This document shows, in pieces, positions 34,690 to 44,249 of a stretch of DNA of 64,000 nucleotides. Each line of letters begins with the position of its first letter. The stretch's first letter is position 1. A model generated the notes under the pieces. It saw nothing but the letters and a program-made list of their open reading frames with translations, ran no database searches and was not told where the DNA came from. Origin of the DNA: Gammaproteobacteria bacterium (lineage in GTDB: Bacteria; Pseudomonadota; Gammaproteobacteria; Nevskiales; Nevskiaceae); the NCBI GenBank assembly GCA_026398875.1, contig JAPLSB010000024.1:186001-250000 (forward strand). Direction: 5' to 3'. A program made the position numbers and the translations under genes.

Positions 34690-34821
34690 GACACGACAGG
34701 CTCGGTGGGTGGCGACCGCCAGCGTAGCCCGACCGCTGCGCCGAGCGGTCCGTTATCGTGACCAGACTCGCGACCCGGCCGGGACGTGAGCCCTTCGACG
34801 TCGCCGTGAACGGAGCCAATC

Positions 34822-35217
34822 ATGCTGTCGCACATCGTGGTCGGCATCAGTCAGTTCGACCGCGCCCTCGCTTTCTACCGGACGCTGATGCCGGTGCTCG
34901 GCCTGCCCGAACGCTTCTGCGATCCCACGCGGCCCTGGGCCGGCTGGCAGTCGCAGCCCGGACCGCGGCCGCTGTTCCTGATCGCCAAGCCGCAGGATGG
35001 CCAGCCGCACGTGCCCGGCAACGGCCAGATGACGGCGCTGCTGGCCGGCACGCGGCAGGTCGTCGACCGCGCTCATGCCGTGGCACTGGCCAGCGGCGGC
35101 CGCTGCGAAGGGCCGCCTGGACTGCGGCCGGAATACCACCCGCATTACTACGGGGCGTACTTCCGCGACAGCGAAGGAAACAAGCTGTGCGTGGTCTGCC
35201 ACGAGCCGCCGGCCTGA
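34822..35217 (+). CDS. VOC-family (glyoxalase/bleomycin-resistance fold) protein
   Basis: A 131-residue vicinal-oxygen-chelate protein: LSHIVVGISQFDRALAFYRTLM start, a middle segment, and AYFRDSEGNKLCVVCHEPP end, the typical beta-alpha-beta-beta-beta repeat. One metal-ligand-like His (position 4) is present; the usual C-terminal Glu is replaced in part by NKLCVV, so activity is uncertain. Substrate unknown. Convergent with flgL. Confidence 0.78.
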   Translation: MLSHIVVGISQFDRALAFYRTLMPVLGLPERFCDPTRPWAGWQSQPGPRPLFLIAKPQDGQPHVPGNGQMTALLAGTRQVVDRAHAVALASGGRCEGPPGLRPEYHPHYYGAYFRDSEGNKLCVVCHEPPA

Positions 35218-35242
35218 CGGCGCGGCAGTGGCCGTGCACTGT

Positions 35243-36439
35243 TCAGCGCAGGTAGCTGAACAGGCTCAGGCCCTGGATCTTGGCGAACGACTGCTGTGCG
35301 GCCTGCAGGCCGGTCAGCTGCTGCGTCAGGCGGCTGGCCGCTTCGGCGTAGTCGATGTCGCGGATGCCGGACAAGGCTTCGTCGATCTTCACCAGCTGCG
35401 ATGACAGCTGGTTCTGCGCATCCTCGGCTGCGACCAGACGGGCGCCGAGCCGCGCCCGCACGTCAATGATCCGGCTCTGGGCGGTTTCCAGCGCCGCCAG
35501 CTTGTCGAGCACGCCGGTCTGCACCTGGGCGCGTGCGGCGGGATTGGCGCTGGTCGGTGTTTCGAACAGCGTGATCAGGTCGCGGACCGTGGCGAACACG
35601 TCCTGCTGCTGGCTGGGCGTGATCGAAAAGCTGTCGCCGTCCGCCGGCACGCCGGTCACGGTCAGGTCAGCGCCGCGAAAGCGGATCGTCTGGCCAGCGG
35701 TGTAGGCGCCGCTGGCCACGACGTTGCCGCCGCCGTCCTGCACACTGTAATTGCCGCCAGTGAAGCTCAAGGCGTAGCTGCCGCCATCCCAGGCTGCCGA
35801 ATCGGCCACGCGGGCCGTGGCGATGGTGGCAGTGCCGGTGTTCGAGGCCGTCCCGGCGACGCTGAAGCTGCCATTGCCGGAGCGCTGGCGCAGGAACACC
35901 TCGGCACCGCCATCGCTCGACGCGACTGAGCGGTTCGGACCGATCTGCACTTCGCGGATCACGTCATCGCCGCTGAACTGGGTGCCACCGCTGGTCAGCG
36001 CAAATGGCGCATTGGCATCGTTGCTGCCGGCGAACAGGTAGCGGCCCTCGCCATCGGCGGCGTTGGCGTAGTCGAGCAGCGTTTCCATCGACTGGCGCAG
36101 ATCGGCCGCGATGCTGGCGCGATCGGAATCGCTGAGCGTGCCGCTGTTGCCCTGCAGCGCGCGTTCGCGCACGCGGTTCAGCGATTCGCTGATGCCGGAC
36201 AGCGCGTTTTCCTCCAGCCCCAGCCGCTCGGTCAGCGTCTTGGTGTTTTCGGTGTAGCGCTGATTGGCGACCCGGGTCTGGTCCAGCGACAGCCCGTGCG
36301 CGGCACCGGTCGGATTGTCGGCAGCGCTCTGCAGCTTCAAGCCGGACGACAGCTGGTTTTGCGTCTGCAGCGCCAGCGACTGCTGGCGCTGCAGCGAAGT
36401 GATGCTCTGGCGATAGAAGTCGGCAGTCGAGACTCTCAT
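35243..36439 (-). CDS. flgL: Flagellar hook-filament junction protein FlgL (HAP3)
   Basis: A 398-residue hook-associated protein that links hook and filament. The flagellin-like N-terminus (RVSTADFYRQSITSLQRQQ, NQLSSGLKLQSAADNPTGAA) and the C-terminus (SQLVKIDEALSGIRDIDYAEAASRLTQQL) are diagnostic. It is the last gene of the minus-strand flagellar operon and follows flgK by 14 bases. Length is normal for the family. It ends 25 bases from the convergent VOC gene. Confidence 0.94.
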   Translation of the reverse strand: MRVSTADFYRQSITSLQRQQSLALQTQNQLSSGLKLQSAADNPTGAAHGLSLDQTRVANQRYTENTKTLTERLGLEENALSGISESLNRVRERALQGNSGTLSDSDRASIAADLRQSMETLLDYANAADGEGRYLFAGSNDANAPFALTSGGTQFSGDDVIREVQIGPNRSVASSDGGAEVFLRQRSGNGSFSVAGTASNTGTATIATARVADSAAWDGGSYALSFTGGNYSVQDGGGNVVASGAYTAGQTIRFRGADLTVTGVPADGDSFSITPSQQQDVFATVRDLITLFETPTSANPAARAQVQTGVLDKLAALETAQSRIIDVRARLGARLVAAEDAQNQLSSQLVKIDEALSGIRDIDYAEAASRLTQQLTGLQAAQQSFAKIQGLSLFSYLR

Positions 36440-36453
36440 GGCTGTTGCGTCCT

Positions 36454-38337
36454 TCAGCGACGGGTCGCCGCCAGCAGCGAATCGAAGATCGTGCTGGCGG
36501 TGGCAATGATCTGGGCCGACGCCTGATAGGCCTGCTGCCAGCGCAGCAGATCGGCCGCTTCCTCGTCGAGGTTGACGCCGGACAACGCGTTGCGCTCGCT
36601 CAAGGTCTGCGCCGACAGCGCGGTCTGGGCGTCGAGCTGCAGCTGCGCGGTCTGCGCCTTCGAGCCGACCTGCTGCACCAGCTGGCCGTTGGCGGCGGTC
36701 AGCGTGTTCAAGCCGCCGTCGAGCAGCGCCTTGGTGGCGATCCCGGACAGCAGGCGGGCGTTGCGGTCATCACCGCTGTTGGCGCCGGTCGGGCCGATCG
36801 TGAAGCTGTCGCCGGTCGCGGGCGCACCGGAAATCTCCACCTGCCAGCCGTTGACGTTGATCGGCTGGCCGGCCGTGTAGGCAAACGCGCCGCTGCCGTT
36901 GATCGAATAAGTGCCCGGCCCGGTGAACTGGATGCTGACCGGATCGCGCAGCGCCGGATTGGTCGCGTCGGTGACCACGCCCGGCGTGATCGTGCCGGTA
37001 CCGGTGTTGGCGGTGGCCGCACCGGCCTTGATCGGTGCAGCGGCGGCGATCTGCGTCGGGTTGTCGATCGCTACCGCCAGTTGTCCGGCAGCACGACGAC
37101 CCGGCTGAACCAGGAACTTGTCGCCAGCGGCGGCACCCGCCGACACCGACAGGCTCAGGCCCCGGGCGACGAAAGGATCGGCCGTGGTGCCGCTGCCGGT
37201 GAACGGCACGGCGGCACCGGTCGAGCTGTCGGTCAGCGACCAGACGCTGCCGTCGAAGCTCAGCTGGTACGGCTTGCCGTCGAGTTGCGTGGCATCGGCA
37301 AAGCCGACCGTCACGGCGGCGCTGCCGCCGTTGCGGCTCGACGCCGAGGCGGCACCGGCCAGCGGCGTGAACAGCGGGCCGCCGAAATTGCCGTTCTGGT
37401 CGATGCCCCGGGCCTGCTGGGTGTTGACCGTTTCCGACAAGGTGATGGCGATGCGGCCGAGCTTCTCGCGCGCCGGATCGAGGATTTCACGACGGGTATC
37501 GAGCAGGCCGCCAAGCGTGCCGCCGCCGACCTGGCCGCTGATCACTGCCCCGCCCTGTACGGAAACCTCGGTACGCGACGAATCGAATTCGTTCGGCCGC
37601 GTGCCCAGCGCACTGGTATTGGTACCGACGACCAGGCTCTGGCCGTTGGCAACGAACACGTTCAGCGCGCCGTCGTCCTGCGCGACCGTGGTGACCGATA
37701 CCCGCTCCGACAGCTCGCGAATCGCCTGCGCGCGCTGGTCGACCAGATCATTCGGCGGCTTGCCGCCCGAGGCGCCAAGCGCCAGCGAGATGCGGTCGTT
37801 CAGGCTGGCAATCGTCGACGCGTAGTTGTTGATCTCGGTGACGGTCTGGCTGATCCGGCTGTTGATCGAACGCTCGTCGGCATCGAGCTGGCCCTGCAGA
37901 TCGTTGAAGCGGCCGGCCAGCGCATCGGCGGCGACGATCACCGTCTGCCGGGTTGCCGTCGATGACGGCGTCGTCGCCATCACCGAAAGGCTGTCGAAGA
38001 AGCTGTTCAGCGTGGTGCCAAGGCCGGTATCGGCATCGGACAGCAGTGCATCGGTGCGCTTGGCTTCGGTGGTGAAGGTCTCGACTCTGGACAGCGACGC
38101 GGTGCCGGCGATCTCGCGAGCGAACACGAAGCTGTCGGACAGGCGCTCGACGCCGCGCACGGTGACACCGGCGCCAGCAAAGCCGTACGAGGTGATCGCG
38201 CCGACGCGGTTGGTCAGGTCCAGCCGCTGCCGCGAATAACCCGGGGTGTTGACGTTGGCAATGTTGTTGCCGGTGACGTCAAGACCGCTGCGGTTCGCCA
38301 GCAGCGAGGAAATGCCGATGCCAAGAATGTCGCTCAT
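36454..38337 (-). CDS. flgK: Flagellar hook-associated protein FlgK (HAP1)
   Basis: A 627-residue hook-filament junction protein. N-terminal ISSLLANRSGLDVTGNNIANVNTPGYSRQR is diagnostic, and the C-terminus (GVNLDEEAADLLRWQQAYQASAQIIATASTIFDSLL) closes the coiled-coil D0 domain. The middle is a Gly/Ser-rich variable region. Exported by the flagellar type III system, no signal peptide. Between flgJ and flgL as in other proteobacteria. Confidence 0.96.
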   Translation of the reverse strand: MSDILGIGISSLLANRSGLDVTGNNIANVNTPGYSRQRLDLTNRVGAITSYGFAGAGVTVRGVERLSDSFVFAREIAGTASLSRVETFTTEAKRTDALLSDADTGLGTTLNSFFDSLSVMATTPSSTATRQTVIVAADALAGRFNDLQGQLDADERSINSRISQTVTEINNYASTIASLNDRISLALGASGGKPPNDLVDQRAQAIRELSERVSVTTVAQDDGALNVFVANGQSLVVGTNTSALGTRPNEFDSSRTEVSVQGGAVISGQVGGGTLGGLLDTRREILDPAREKLGRIAITLSETVNTQQARGIDQNGNFGGPLFTPLAGAASASSRNGGSAAVTVGFADATQLDGKPYQLSFDGSVWSLTDSSTGAAVPFTGSGTTADPFVARGLSLSVSAGAAAGDKFLVQPGRRAAGQLAVAIDNPTQIAAAAPIKAGAATANTGTGTITPGVVTDATNPALRDPVSIQFTGPGTYSINGSGAFAYTAGQPINVNGWQVEISGAPATGDSFTIGPTGANSGDDRNARLLSGIATKALLDGGLNTLTAANGQLVQQVGSKAQTAQLQLDAQTALSAQTLSERNALSGVNLDEEAADLLRWQQAYQASAQIIATASTIFDSLLAATRR

Positions 38338-38419
38338 GCGCGAGTTCCTGCAGGTTCGGTGCCACGGATGCCGCCTCGGGAAACACCCCGAAACGCGCCA
38401 TTTTTATGGCGCGCGGCGC

Positions 38420-39352
38420 TCACAAGGTCCGCCTCGCGGTGTCGCTCTGCGCCACATCGAGCGAGGCGTTCATGGTCTTGCCATAAGCGATCCGGGCGAT
38501 CTTCGCGGCATAGCCGGGATCGGTCGCATAGCCGGCCTTCTGCAGCCCCTGGGCGTACTGCGTGGCGCTGCCGCCGTTGCGCAGCGCATCGGCGTAGCGC
38601 GGGTTGTCCTTGATGAAGGCGACGTAGTCATCGAAGGCCTCGCCGACCGAAGCATAAGAGCGGAACTCGGCGCGCTCGCTGCGCTTTTCGCCACCGATGT
38701 ACTCGTGGGTCAGCGTGTCGGTGGTCGCCCCGTTCCAGCCGCGGCTGGCCTTGATGCCGAACAGGTTGTGGCTGTTGCTGCCATCGGCATTCTTGATCTG
38801 CCGGCTTCCCCAGCCGGTTTCCAGAGCCGCCTGCGCCACCAGCACGCGGGCCGGAATGCCGAGTTCCTTCGCCGCCTTTTCGGCATGCGGCGTGATCGCG
38901 TCGACGAAGGCGTTGGCATCGGTCGGCCGCTCGGCGGACTTCAGCGGCGGCCGGTTGTCGAGCGCGGCCTGCGGCTGCGGCGCGCGCTGCAGCTTCTGGA
39001 TCAGCGCTGGATCAGCGGCGTCGGGTGCTGCCTTGCCGAGCAGCTGGCGAGTCAGCAGATCAGCCAGGCCCAGCCCCTTGCCGGACGACAGATGGCCAGC
39101 CATCTGCTGGTCGTACAGATCGCGGTAGGTGTCGGAGCCGGAGCCGCCGAGCAGGTCGTTCGCTGATGAATCCTCGCTGTGCGAGGCCTTCAGCAGCATC
39201 TGGGTGAACAGCGCTTCGAACTGGCGCGCGACTTCGCGAACGGTGCCGGCGTCGTTGCCCTTGGCACCGGCCCGCAGCTTCGCGTACTGGTTGAAGTCGG
39301 TCGCATCGATCGGCGCCGTGTTGACTGCCGAGCTGAGCGGAGCGCCGGCCAT
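38420..39352 (-). CDS. flgJ: Flagellar rod-cap and peptidoglycan hydrolase FlgJ
   Basis: A 310-residue two-domain protein. Residues 1-100 are the rod-cap domain (VREVARQFEALFTQMLLKASHS, GLADLLTRQL). Residues 150-310 are the glucosaminidase/muramidase domain that opens the wall for the rod, with LVAQAALETGWG (likely catalytic Glu) and NLFGIKASRGW. Dual-domain FlgJ is the beta/gamma-proteobacterial form. ATG 39352 overlaps the flgI stop. Confidence 0.95.
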   Translation of the reverse strand: MAGAPLSSAVNTAPIDATDFNQYAKLRAGAKGNDAGTVREVARQFEALFTQMLLKASHSEDSSANDLLGGSGSDTYRDLYDQQMAGHLSSGKGLGLADLLTRQLLGKAAPDAADPALIQKLQRAPQPQAALDNRPPLKSAERPTDANAFVDAITPHAEKAAKELGIPARVLVAQAALETGWGSRQIKNADGSNSHNLFGIKASRGWNGATTDTLTHEYIGGEKRSERAEFRSYASVGEAFDDYVAFIKDNPRYADALRNGGSATQYAQGLQKAGYATDPGYAAKIARIAYGKTMNASLDVAQSDTARRTL

Positions 39353-40476
39353 CAGATCACCACCAGCTCGGCACGCAGCGCACCGGCGGCGCGCAGCGCT
39401 TCGAGAATCGCCACCAGATCACCCGGTGCCGCGCCGACCAGATTGATCGCGCGGACGATGTCGTCGAGGCTGGTGCCGCCATCGAACACGAAGGCCGGCT
39501 TGGCGCCCGAGGTCACTTCGATCTGCGAACGCGGCACCACCGTGGTTTCGCCTTGCGAGAACGGCGCCGGCTGGCTGACCTGCGGCTTCTCGCTGATCGT
39601 CACGCTCAGCGATCCATGCGACACCGCCGCCGGCAGCACCCGCACCATTGACGAGATCACCACCGTGCCGGTGCGCGAATTGACGATCACTCGCGCCGGC
39701 GCGTCGCCCGGTGCGATGTCGAGGTTTTCGAGCTGCGACATGAACGCCACGCGGGCGTTCGGATCGGCCGGCGCTTGCACGGTGACGGTGACCGGATCGA
39801 CGGCGCGCGCCATCTCGCTGCCCAGCGCGGTGTTGATGCCGGCGGCCAGTCTTGTCGCGGTGGTGAAATCGGAAGTGCGCAGATCCAGCCGCAGTTCAGG
39901 AGAGGCGCCAAAGGTCACCGGCACGCTGCGCTCGACAGTGGCGCCGCCCGGCACGCGGCCAGCGCTCGGCACATTGATGGTGACGCGCGACCCGTCCTTG
40001 GCCGACACACCCAGACCACCGACGACGACATTGCCTTGGGCAATCGCGTAGATCTGGCCATCGGCGCCTTTCAACGGCGCCATCAGCAAGGTGCCGCCGC
40101 GCAGGCTCCCGGAGTTGCCGATCGACGACACGGTGACGTCGATGTTCTGGCCCGGCTTGGCGAACGGCGGCAGTTCGGCGTTGATCGCCACGGCTGCGAC
40201 ATTCTTCAGCTGCGGATTGATATTCGGCGGCACGGTGACGCCGAGCTGCGCCAGCATCGCCTTCAGGCTCTGTATGGTGAACGGGGCTTGCGCGGTCTGG
40301 TCGCCAGTACCGTCGAGGCCGACCACCAGGCCGTAGCCGACCAGCGGGTTCGAGCGCACACCGGCGACATTGGCCAGATCCTTGACTCGCTCGGCGCGGG
40401 CCACGTTGAGAACGGCGAGCGCCACCAGCAGGCAGATGCCGGCGATGACGTGAAAGGCGACACGCATGGTGGTCAT
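39352..40476 (-). CDS. flgI: Flagellar P-ring protein FlgI
   Basis: A 374-residue periplasmic P-ring subunit around the rod in the peptidoglycan. A Sec signal peptide occupies about the first 30 residues ([16 protein letters not shown]), then [30 protein letters not shown], a family hallmark, and a C-terminal [32 protein letters not shown] 40476 is chosen over an upstream frame start at 40509, which would overlap flgH; an ATG at 40467 is an alternative. Confidence 0.95.
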   Translation of the reverse strand: MTTMRVAFHVIAGICLLVALAVLNVARAERVKDLANVAGVRSNPLVGYGLVVGLDGTGDQTAQAPFTIQSLKAMLAQLGVTVPPNINPQLKNVAAVAINAELPPFAKPGQNIDVTVSSIGNSGSLRGGTLLMAPLKGADGQIYAIAQGNVVVGGLGVSAKDGSRVTINVPSAGRVPGGATVERSVPVTFGASPELRLDLRTSDFTTATRLAAGINTALGSEMARAVDPVTVTVQAPADPNARVAFMSQLENLDIAPGDAPARVIVNSRTGTVVISSMVRVLPAAVSHGSLSVTISEKPQVSQPAPFSQGETTVVPRSQIEVTSGAKPAFVFDGGTSLDDIVRAINLVGAAPGDLVAILEALRAAGALRAELVVI

Positions 40477-40493
40477 CGGGACGCGCTCGGGCT

Positions 40494-41153
40494 TCAGAAC
40501 GGGAACCACGGGGAATTGAAGAAGCGCGCCAGCCAGCCTTGCGAATTGGCATCGGCCAGCGCGCCGCGGCCCTTGTACGAGACCCGGGCGTTGCCGACCT
40601 TGTCGGACGACACGGTGTTGTCGGCAAGAATGTCGATCGGCCGGACCACGCCGTCGATGAACAGCGTTTCCGAGCCCTGGTTCAGCTCGATCTGCTTTTC
40701 GCCGCGAATCTGCAGCAGGCCGTTCGGCAACCGGCCAACGACCACGGCGGTGACGCTGCCGTCGAGGCTGTTGCTCTGCCGGGAATCGCCACCGCCCTTG
40801 GCGCTGCGTTCGCCGCTGATGCCGGTGTTGACGCCGACCGGCCGGCCGAGGACGGTGACGTCGGTCAGGTTGACGTCGGAAGCCTTCGAGGTGCTGGTCT
40901 GCGCCGACTTCTGCGCCTGGGTGTTCTCGATCAGCAGGATGGTGACCAGATCGCCGACATGGCGTGCCTTGGCGTCTTCGAACAGTGCCATCGACTGGCC
41001 GTCGTTGAAGATCGCGCCCTCGCCCGGCATGCCTTGCGGCAGCGGGATCGGAACCGGCGGCGGGCGGTCCTCGCCGAACGACACCCGTGGCGACATGCTG
41101 CTGCAGCCGCTGGCCAGCAGCGCTGCACCGACGATGGCCAGCGCCGCCCGCAT
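40494..41153 (-). CDS. flgH: Flagellar L-ring lipoprotein FlgH
   Basis: A 219-residue outer-membrane L-ring subunit. Lipobox LASGC with Cys17 after a hydrophobic leader. The family pattern [21 protein letters not shown] (here [10 protein letters not shown]), then [23 protein letters not shown] and [26 protein letters not shown]-type end, is clear. The start ATG overlaps the flgG stop. Confidence 0.95.
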   Translation of the reverse strand: MRAALAIVGAALLASGCSSMSPRVSFGEDRPPPVPIPLPQGMPGEGAIFNDGQSMALFEDAKARHVGDLVTILLIENTQAQKSAQTSTSKASDVNLTDVTVLGRPVGVNTGISGERSAKGGGDSRQSNSLDGSVTAVVVGRLPNGLLQIRGEKQIELNQGSETLFIDGVVRPIDILADNTVSSDKVGNARVSYKGRGALADANSQGWLARFFNSPWFPF

Positions 41154-41938
41154 CAGAGGTTCTGCCCGATGTACTGCAGCATCTGGTCGGTGGTCGAGAT
41201 CGCCTTCGAGTTCATCTCGTAGGCGCGCTGCGTCTCGATCATGTTGACCAGTTCCTCGACGACATTGACGTTCGAGGCTTCCAGCGCGCCCTGCTGCACG
41301 GTGCCGACGCCATTGACGCCCGGCGTGCCGACCTGCGGCGCACCGCTGGCGGCGGTCTCCACGTAGAGATTGCCGCCGACCGACTGCAGACCGGCGGGAT
41401 TGACGAAATCGGCCAAGGTCATCGTGCCGACCTGCTGACCGGCGGCCTGCCCCGGCAACTGCACCGACACCGTGCCATCGGTACCGATGGTCACGCTCAG
41501 CGCGTTCTGCGGAATCTGGATGCCCGGCTGCAGCGGATAGCCGTTCGAGGTGACCAGCTCACCCTGGCTGTTCAGCTGGAAACTGCCATCGCGGCCATAG
41601 GCGACGGTGCCGTCCGGCTGCAGGATCTGGAAGAAGCCGCGACCGTTGATCGCGACATCGAGCGAATTGTTGGTCTGCTGCAGGTTGCCCTGGGTGAACT
41701 GCTTGTCGGTGGCCACCACACGGACACCAGTGCCCAAGGTCAGGCCGGTCGGCGCCTGCGTCTGCTGGGTGGTCTGGCCACCCGGCTGCCGGACCGTCTG
41801 GTACAGCAGGTCCTCGAACGCGGCGCGGCCGCGCTTGAAACCGCTGGTATTGACGTTGGCGAGGTTGTTGGACACCACGCTCATCCGCGTGGCCTGGGCA
41901 TCAAGCCCGGTCTTGGCAACCCAGAGTGCGGAATTCAT
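41153..41938 (-). CDS. flgG: Flagellar distal rod protein FlgG
   Basis: A 261-residue distal rod subunit. N-terminal [20 protein letters not shown] and [27 protein letters not shown] are diagnostic, and the C-terminus ([34 protein letters not shown]) closes the D0 helix. ATG 41938 is chosen because conserved sequence starts there; the frame is open to 41977. Normally flgF would precede it directly; instead an accessory segment begins about 125 bases upstream. Confidence 0.96.
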   Translation of the reverse strand: MNSALWVAKTGLDAQATRMSVVSNNLANVNTSGFKRGRAAFEDLLYQTVRQPGGQTTQQTQAPTGLTLGTGVRVVATDKQFTQGNLQQTNNSLDVAINGRGFFQILQPDGTVAYGRDGSFQLNSQGELVTSNGYPLQPGIQIPQNALSVTIGTDGTVSVQLPGQAAGQQVGTMTLADFVNPAGLQSVGGNLYVETAASGAPQVGTPGVNGVGTVQQGALEASNVNVVEELVNMIETQRAYEMNSKAISTTDQMLQYIGQNL

Positions 41939-42064
41939 GACGACGGCCCCGATGCGTGCCGGCAATCCGGCGGACATCGGGGCTGTTACAAGTGGCGTAC
42001 CAGACGAAACGGCGACGGATTTGCGGCGCTTGGGACCGTCACTGCAGGGCCTGCGCCATCACAC
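41939..42064. other. Short gap upstream of flgG
   Basis: High-GC sequence between flgG and the first boundary motif. I see no flgF remnant (no C-terminal rod-protein helix in any minus frame). It should hold the flgG-operon promoter if the operon now starts here, but no clear -35/-10 pair is visible. Confidence 0.4.
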
Positions 42065-42091
42065 GAAATCGGGGTCCGATACAAATTTTCC
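42065..42091 (+). repeat. Boundary-like motif, copy 1 (GGGGTCCGATACA)
   Basis: Reads GAAATC-GGGGTCCGATACA-AATTTTCC. It marks the change from high-GC flagellar DNA to AT-richer accessory DNA. Related copies lie at 42718 and 44213. I recall similar motifs in other proteobacterial genomes near mobile small-gene cassettes, but cannot confirm that here. Confidence 0.6.
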
Positions 42092-42120
42092 TTCGTTTAG
42101 AAACCTAGCTCCGGCAAAAA

Positions 42121-42675
42121 TCACTTTGGTGACGCGGCTTCTACGGCCGCAAGCTCATCTACGTACATCCCCAATACCCCGCGCCGCCCTTTTACGTTCA
42201 TGTCGCCAGGGCATGTGGGTACCAGTCGCTTAGACCAAGGAAAACTGACTGAATCTCCGCCAGAATTCAGCGCACCTTTTACTAGAACTACTCCTCGCCG
42301 CGCCTTGCCCCAAGTCTCGACAGACACACATCGAAATCGCTCAACCACTGGCCTTTGAGCAAAAAGCTTCGTCGGATACGCTAAAACTCGCTGCATCGAA
42401 AACGCCATCAGGCTACTGAATGCGATTATTGCCAAGACTGTTTTGATCAAGGCGAATATTGAAACTTTCGAACCGTCCTTCAGAAATGGCCTAACCCGAT
42501 AGATGAAGGCACAGTAGCCGAGAGCCAAAGAAAATATAGAAAACGTGCTGTACATCACCGCATGTCGTGCACTATCTAGAAGTGCGCATGGCAATAAAAA
42601 CGAGTAGAGGCAACCTGCATAGAACGCAAAAAAGGAAAGGTTCGCGACGGCCACACCGGCTTTAAATCTTGTCAC
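42121..42675 (-). CDS. Integral membrane protein of unknown function (accessory island)
   Basis: A 184-residue protein with three predicted transmembrane helices (about residues 9-32, 38-58, 72-96) and a soluble C-terminal half with MQRVLAYPTKLF, RRGVVLVKG and Pro/Lys-rich stretches. Its DNA is visibly richer in A and T than the flagellar genes, a sign of recent transfer. No family recognised. It lies between motif copies 1 and 2. Confidence 0.6.
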   Translation of the reverse strand: MTRFKAGVAVANLSFFAFYAGCLYSFLLPCALLDSARHAVMYSTFSIFSLALGYCAFIYRVRPFLKDGSKVSIFALIKTVLAIIAFSSLMAFSMQRVLAYPTKLFAQRPVVERFRCVSVETWGKARRGVVLVKGALNSGGDSVSFPWSKRLVPTCPGDMNVKGRRGVLGMYVDELAAVEAASPK

Positions 42676-42966
42676 TGAAATACCTCGGGTGATCTATCAC
42701 TACTCGTGAAGCTCGCAGAAATTGGGGTCAGATACACATTTCCCCAGCGACGGGAGCGTCAGCCGACCGCCGCGGAGGGCGCTGTCCACCGCCGCCATCA
42801 ACGAAGCGAGGCTCCTCGCATGGATCGATGGAATCGAACGTCGAACGAGCTTCTGCAACACTGCAATCGCCTGCATGGCACGGTCTCGGTTGCGGATTTG
42901 GTCGCCCAACAACAGAGAAACACGCCATGCCAGGCAGGTCATTAGGTCACGGTTTTGACTTGAAGG
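42676..42966. other. Non-coding stretch of the accessory island
   Basis: No supported gene. Contains boundary-like motif copy 2 near its start. Overlapping short open frames between 42706 and 43043 in several phases have no recognisable product. Confidence 0.4.
42718..42745 (+). repeat. Boundary-like motif, copy 2 (GGGGTCAGATACA)
   Basis: Reads GAAATT-GGGGTCAGATACA-CATTTCCCC. It shares 12 of 13 core bases with copy 1 and also the AT-rich flanks and a terminal C-run. Confidence 0.65.
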
Positions 42967-43230
42967 CTAACCGGCAAATTGTTGAATGTGAGGCGTTATT
43001 TGTCGAAATTTGTGGGGAAGGCTCAGAGCCTGGCCCCCTTTAATTATCCGGTCTGCGATGTAATCGCTGCCACCTTCAACGAAACTGAGCTGCGTCTGCG
43101 GCATTTGTTTCTCGGACTCGCTCTTCTGAATCTGACCGACAATGCTGTGGCCCAGCGCATTGCCAAACGAATCGGCCGTTTCAGCGTTATAGCCATCGAG
43201 GTCCAAACCGCTTGCGCCCTTGGGCATCAA
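42967..43230 (-). CDS. Possible polymorphic-toxin fragment
   Basis: An 87-residue minus-strand frame overlapping the end of the next minus-strand gene by 44 bases. DLDGYNAETADSFGNALGHSIVGQIQ resembles the Gly/Asn-rich segment just before the toxin tip of large secreted toxins (Rhs, haemagglutinin-type), but here it is detached from any large carrier. There is no signal or membrane segment. It could be an orphan toxin-module remnant or an unrelated small protein. Confidence 0.4.
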   Translation of the reverse strand: MMPKGASGLDLDGYNAETADSFGNALGHSIVGQIQKSESEKQMPQTQLSFVEGGSDYIADRIIKGGQALSLPHKFRQITPHIQQFAG

Positions 43231-44125
43231 TCGCCTGAGTCAGTTCGTCTTCCCAGATGGGAAGCAGGGGACGGGGAGGGGCGAAGGTGGGGCTGGCAAG
43301 CCAAGGGTGCGTGCCGCACAGGGCCAAACCAATCCCATCAATGCGTTTAGTCAATTCCTGTATCACCCACAACTCGGCGGGGCGCAAGGCGAAGGCAATG
43401 GCTTCCATCACATAGCCTTCACGCTCCATGCCTCGCAGGGCCTTTGTGGCGTCAACCTGCGGGTAGCCGCAGGCGCGGGCCATGCGCAGGTCCAGCACAT
43501 CAGTAAGGGCGGCATCAAAGGCGGCTTGATCGCCGCGACACTCGATCAGGCGCTTGTAGGGGCCTAGTGCGTCCGGCAGTGTCGGCCAACTCTCGGCATG
43601 AATGGCCTCGCACAGTACCCCGAACAGGGCCCGAAACTCGCCATCGTGTTCGGCACTGGGGATGCGGATGGAGCCACCGGCGTGATAGCGCAACATCTCC
43701 CCCGCCAGCCAGCGCCCGCGCATGGCATCGCCAAAGCTGTAGTCGAGAAAGCAGGCCCAGTGGCTGACATCTATCGCCGTCACCGGGCAGTCAACCGTCG
43801 TACCCGGCCCATCCGTCACCGGAAGAGCCATAGCTTTGTTAAGCCGCGCTATGCCGAACAGGTAGCTACAAAGTTGGCGCAGACGTGCGGACACATCAGG
43901 AGGGCTTGGAAGCAGGCAATTACGGAGAGAAGCGGCCTGCAATAAAACATTGGCTGCCGTTCCGACACAGGACTGAAGACGATCCTCGATGTCTGCATTG
44001 CTCAATGCTTCCGCAATATCGCGACTTGCTCGTTCATCGAGACGCTCAGAAGAGCGACTCTGGGCTTCGTGAAGCTGCTCCTTCAACGCCTGAGCACGAG
44101 ACTTGTCGGTGGACTTGGGGCGCAC
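43187..44125 (-). CDS. Unknown 312-residue accessory-island protein
   Basis: A mostly helical 312-residue protein, no signal peptide or membrane segment. N-terminus charged (KSTDKSRAQALKEQLHEAQSRSSERLDERASRDIAEALS), centre with VSHWACFLDYSFGDAMRGRWLAGEMLRYH and CGYPQVDATKALRGMEREGYVMEAIAFALR. No family recognised. Size and soluble helical make-up are compatible with an immunity protein, given the toxin-like fragment beside it, but nothing in the sequence proves that. Lies between motif copies 2 and 3. Confidence 0.6.
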   Translation of the reverse strand: MRPKSTDKSRAQALKEQLHEAQSRSSERLDERASRDIAEALSNADIEDRLQSCVGTAANVLLQAASLRNCLLPSPPDVSARLRQLCSYLFGIARLNKAMALPVTDGPGTTVDCPVTAIDVSHWACFLDYSFGDAMRGRWLAGEMLRYHAGGSIRIPSAEHDGEFRALFGVLCEAIHAESWPTLPDALGPYKRLIECRGDQAAFDAALTDVLDLRMARACGYPQVDATKALRGMEREGYVMEAIAFALRPAELWVIQELTKRIDGIGLALCGTHPWLASPTFAPPRPLLPIWEDELTQAIDAQGRKRFGPRWL

Positions 44126-44212
44126 GGTCTATTTCCGCCCCGGCCAATCCTGGAACTGCACTTTCGGCGTTGAGCTGTTGATGAGGGTGGACTTGATGAC
44201 GTAACCGGAGTG

Positions 44213-44249
44213 CATAAATTGGGTCAGATACATTTTCCACACATTTCCC
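44213..44249 (+). repeat. Boundary-like motif, copy 3 (GGGTCAGATACA)
   Basis: Reads TAAATT-GGGTCAGATACA-TTTTCC followed by ACACATTTCCC, a duplicated tail. One G shorter than copy 2. It ends the accessory segment; normal high-GC coding (yciK-like stop) resumes at 44282. Confidence 0.65.

Noticed and set aside
36445-37965. 506-residue plus-strand frame across flgK
   Set aside because: Shadow of flgK.
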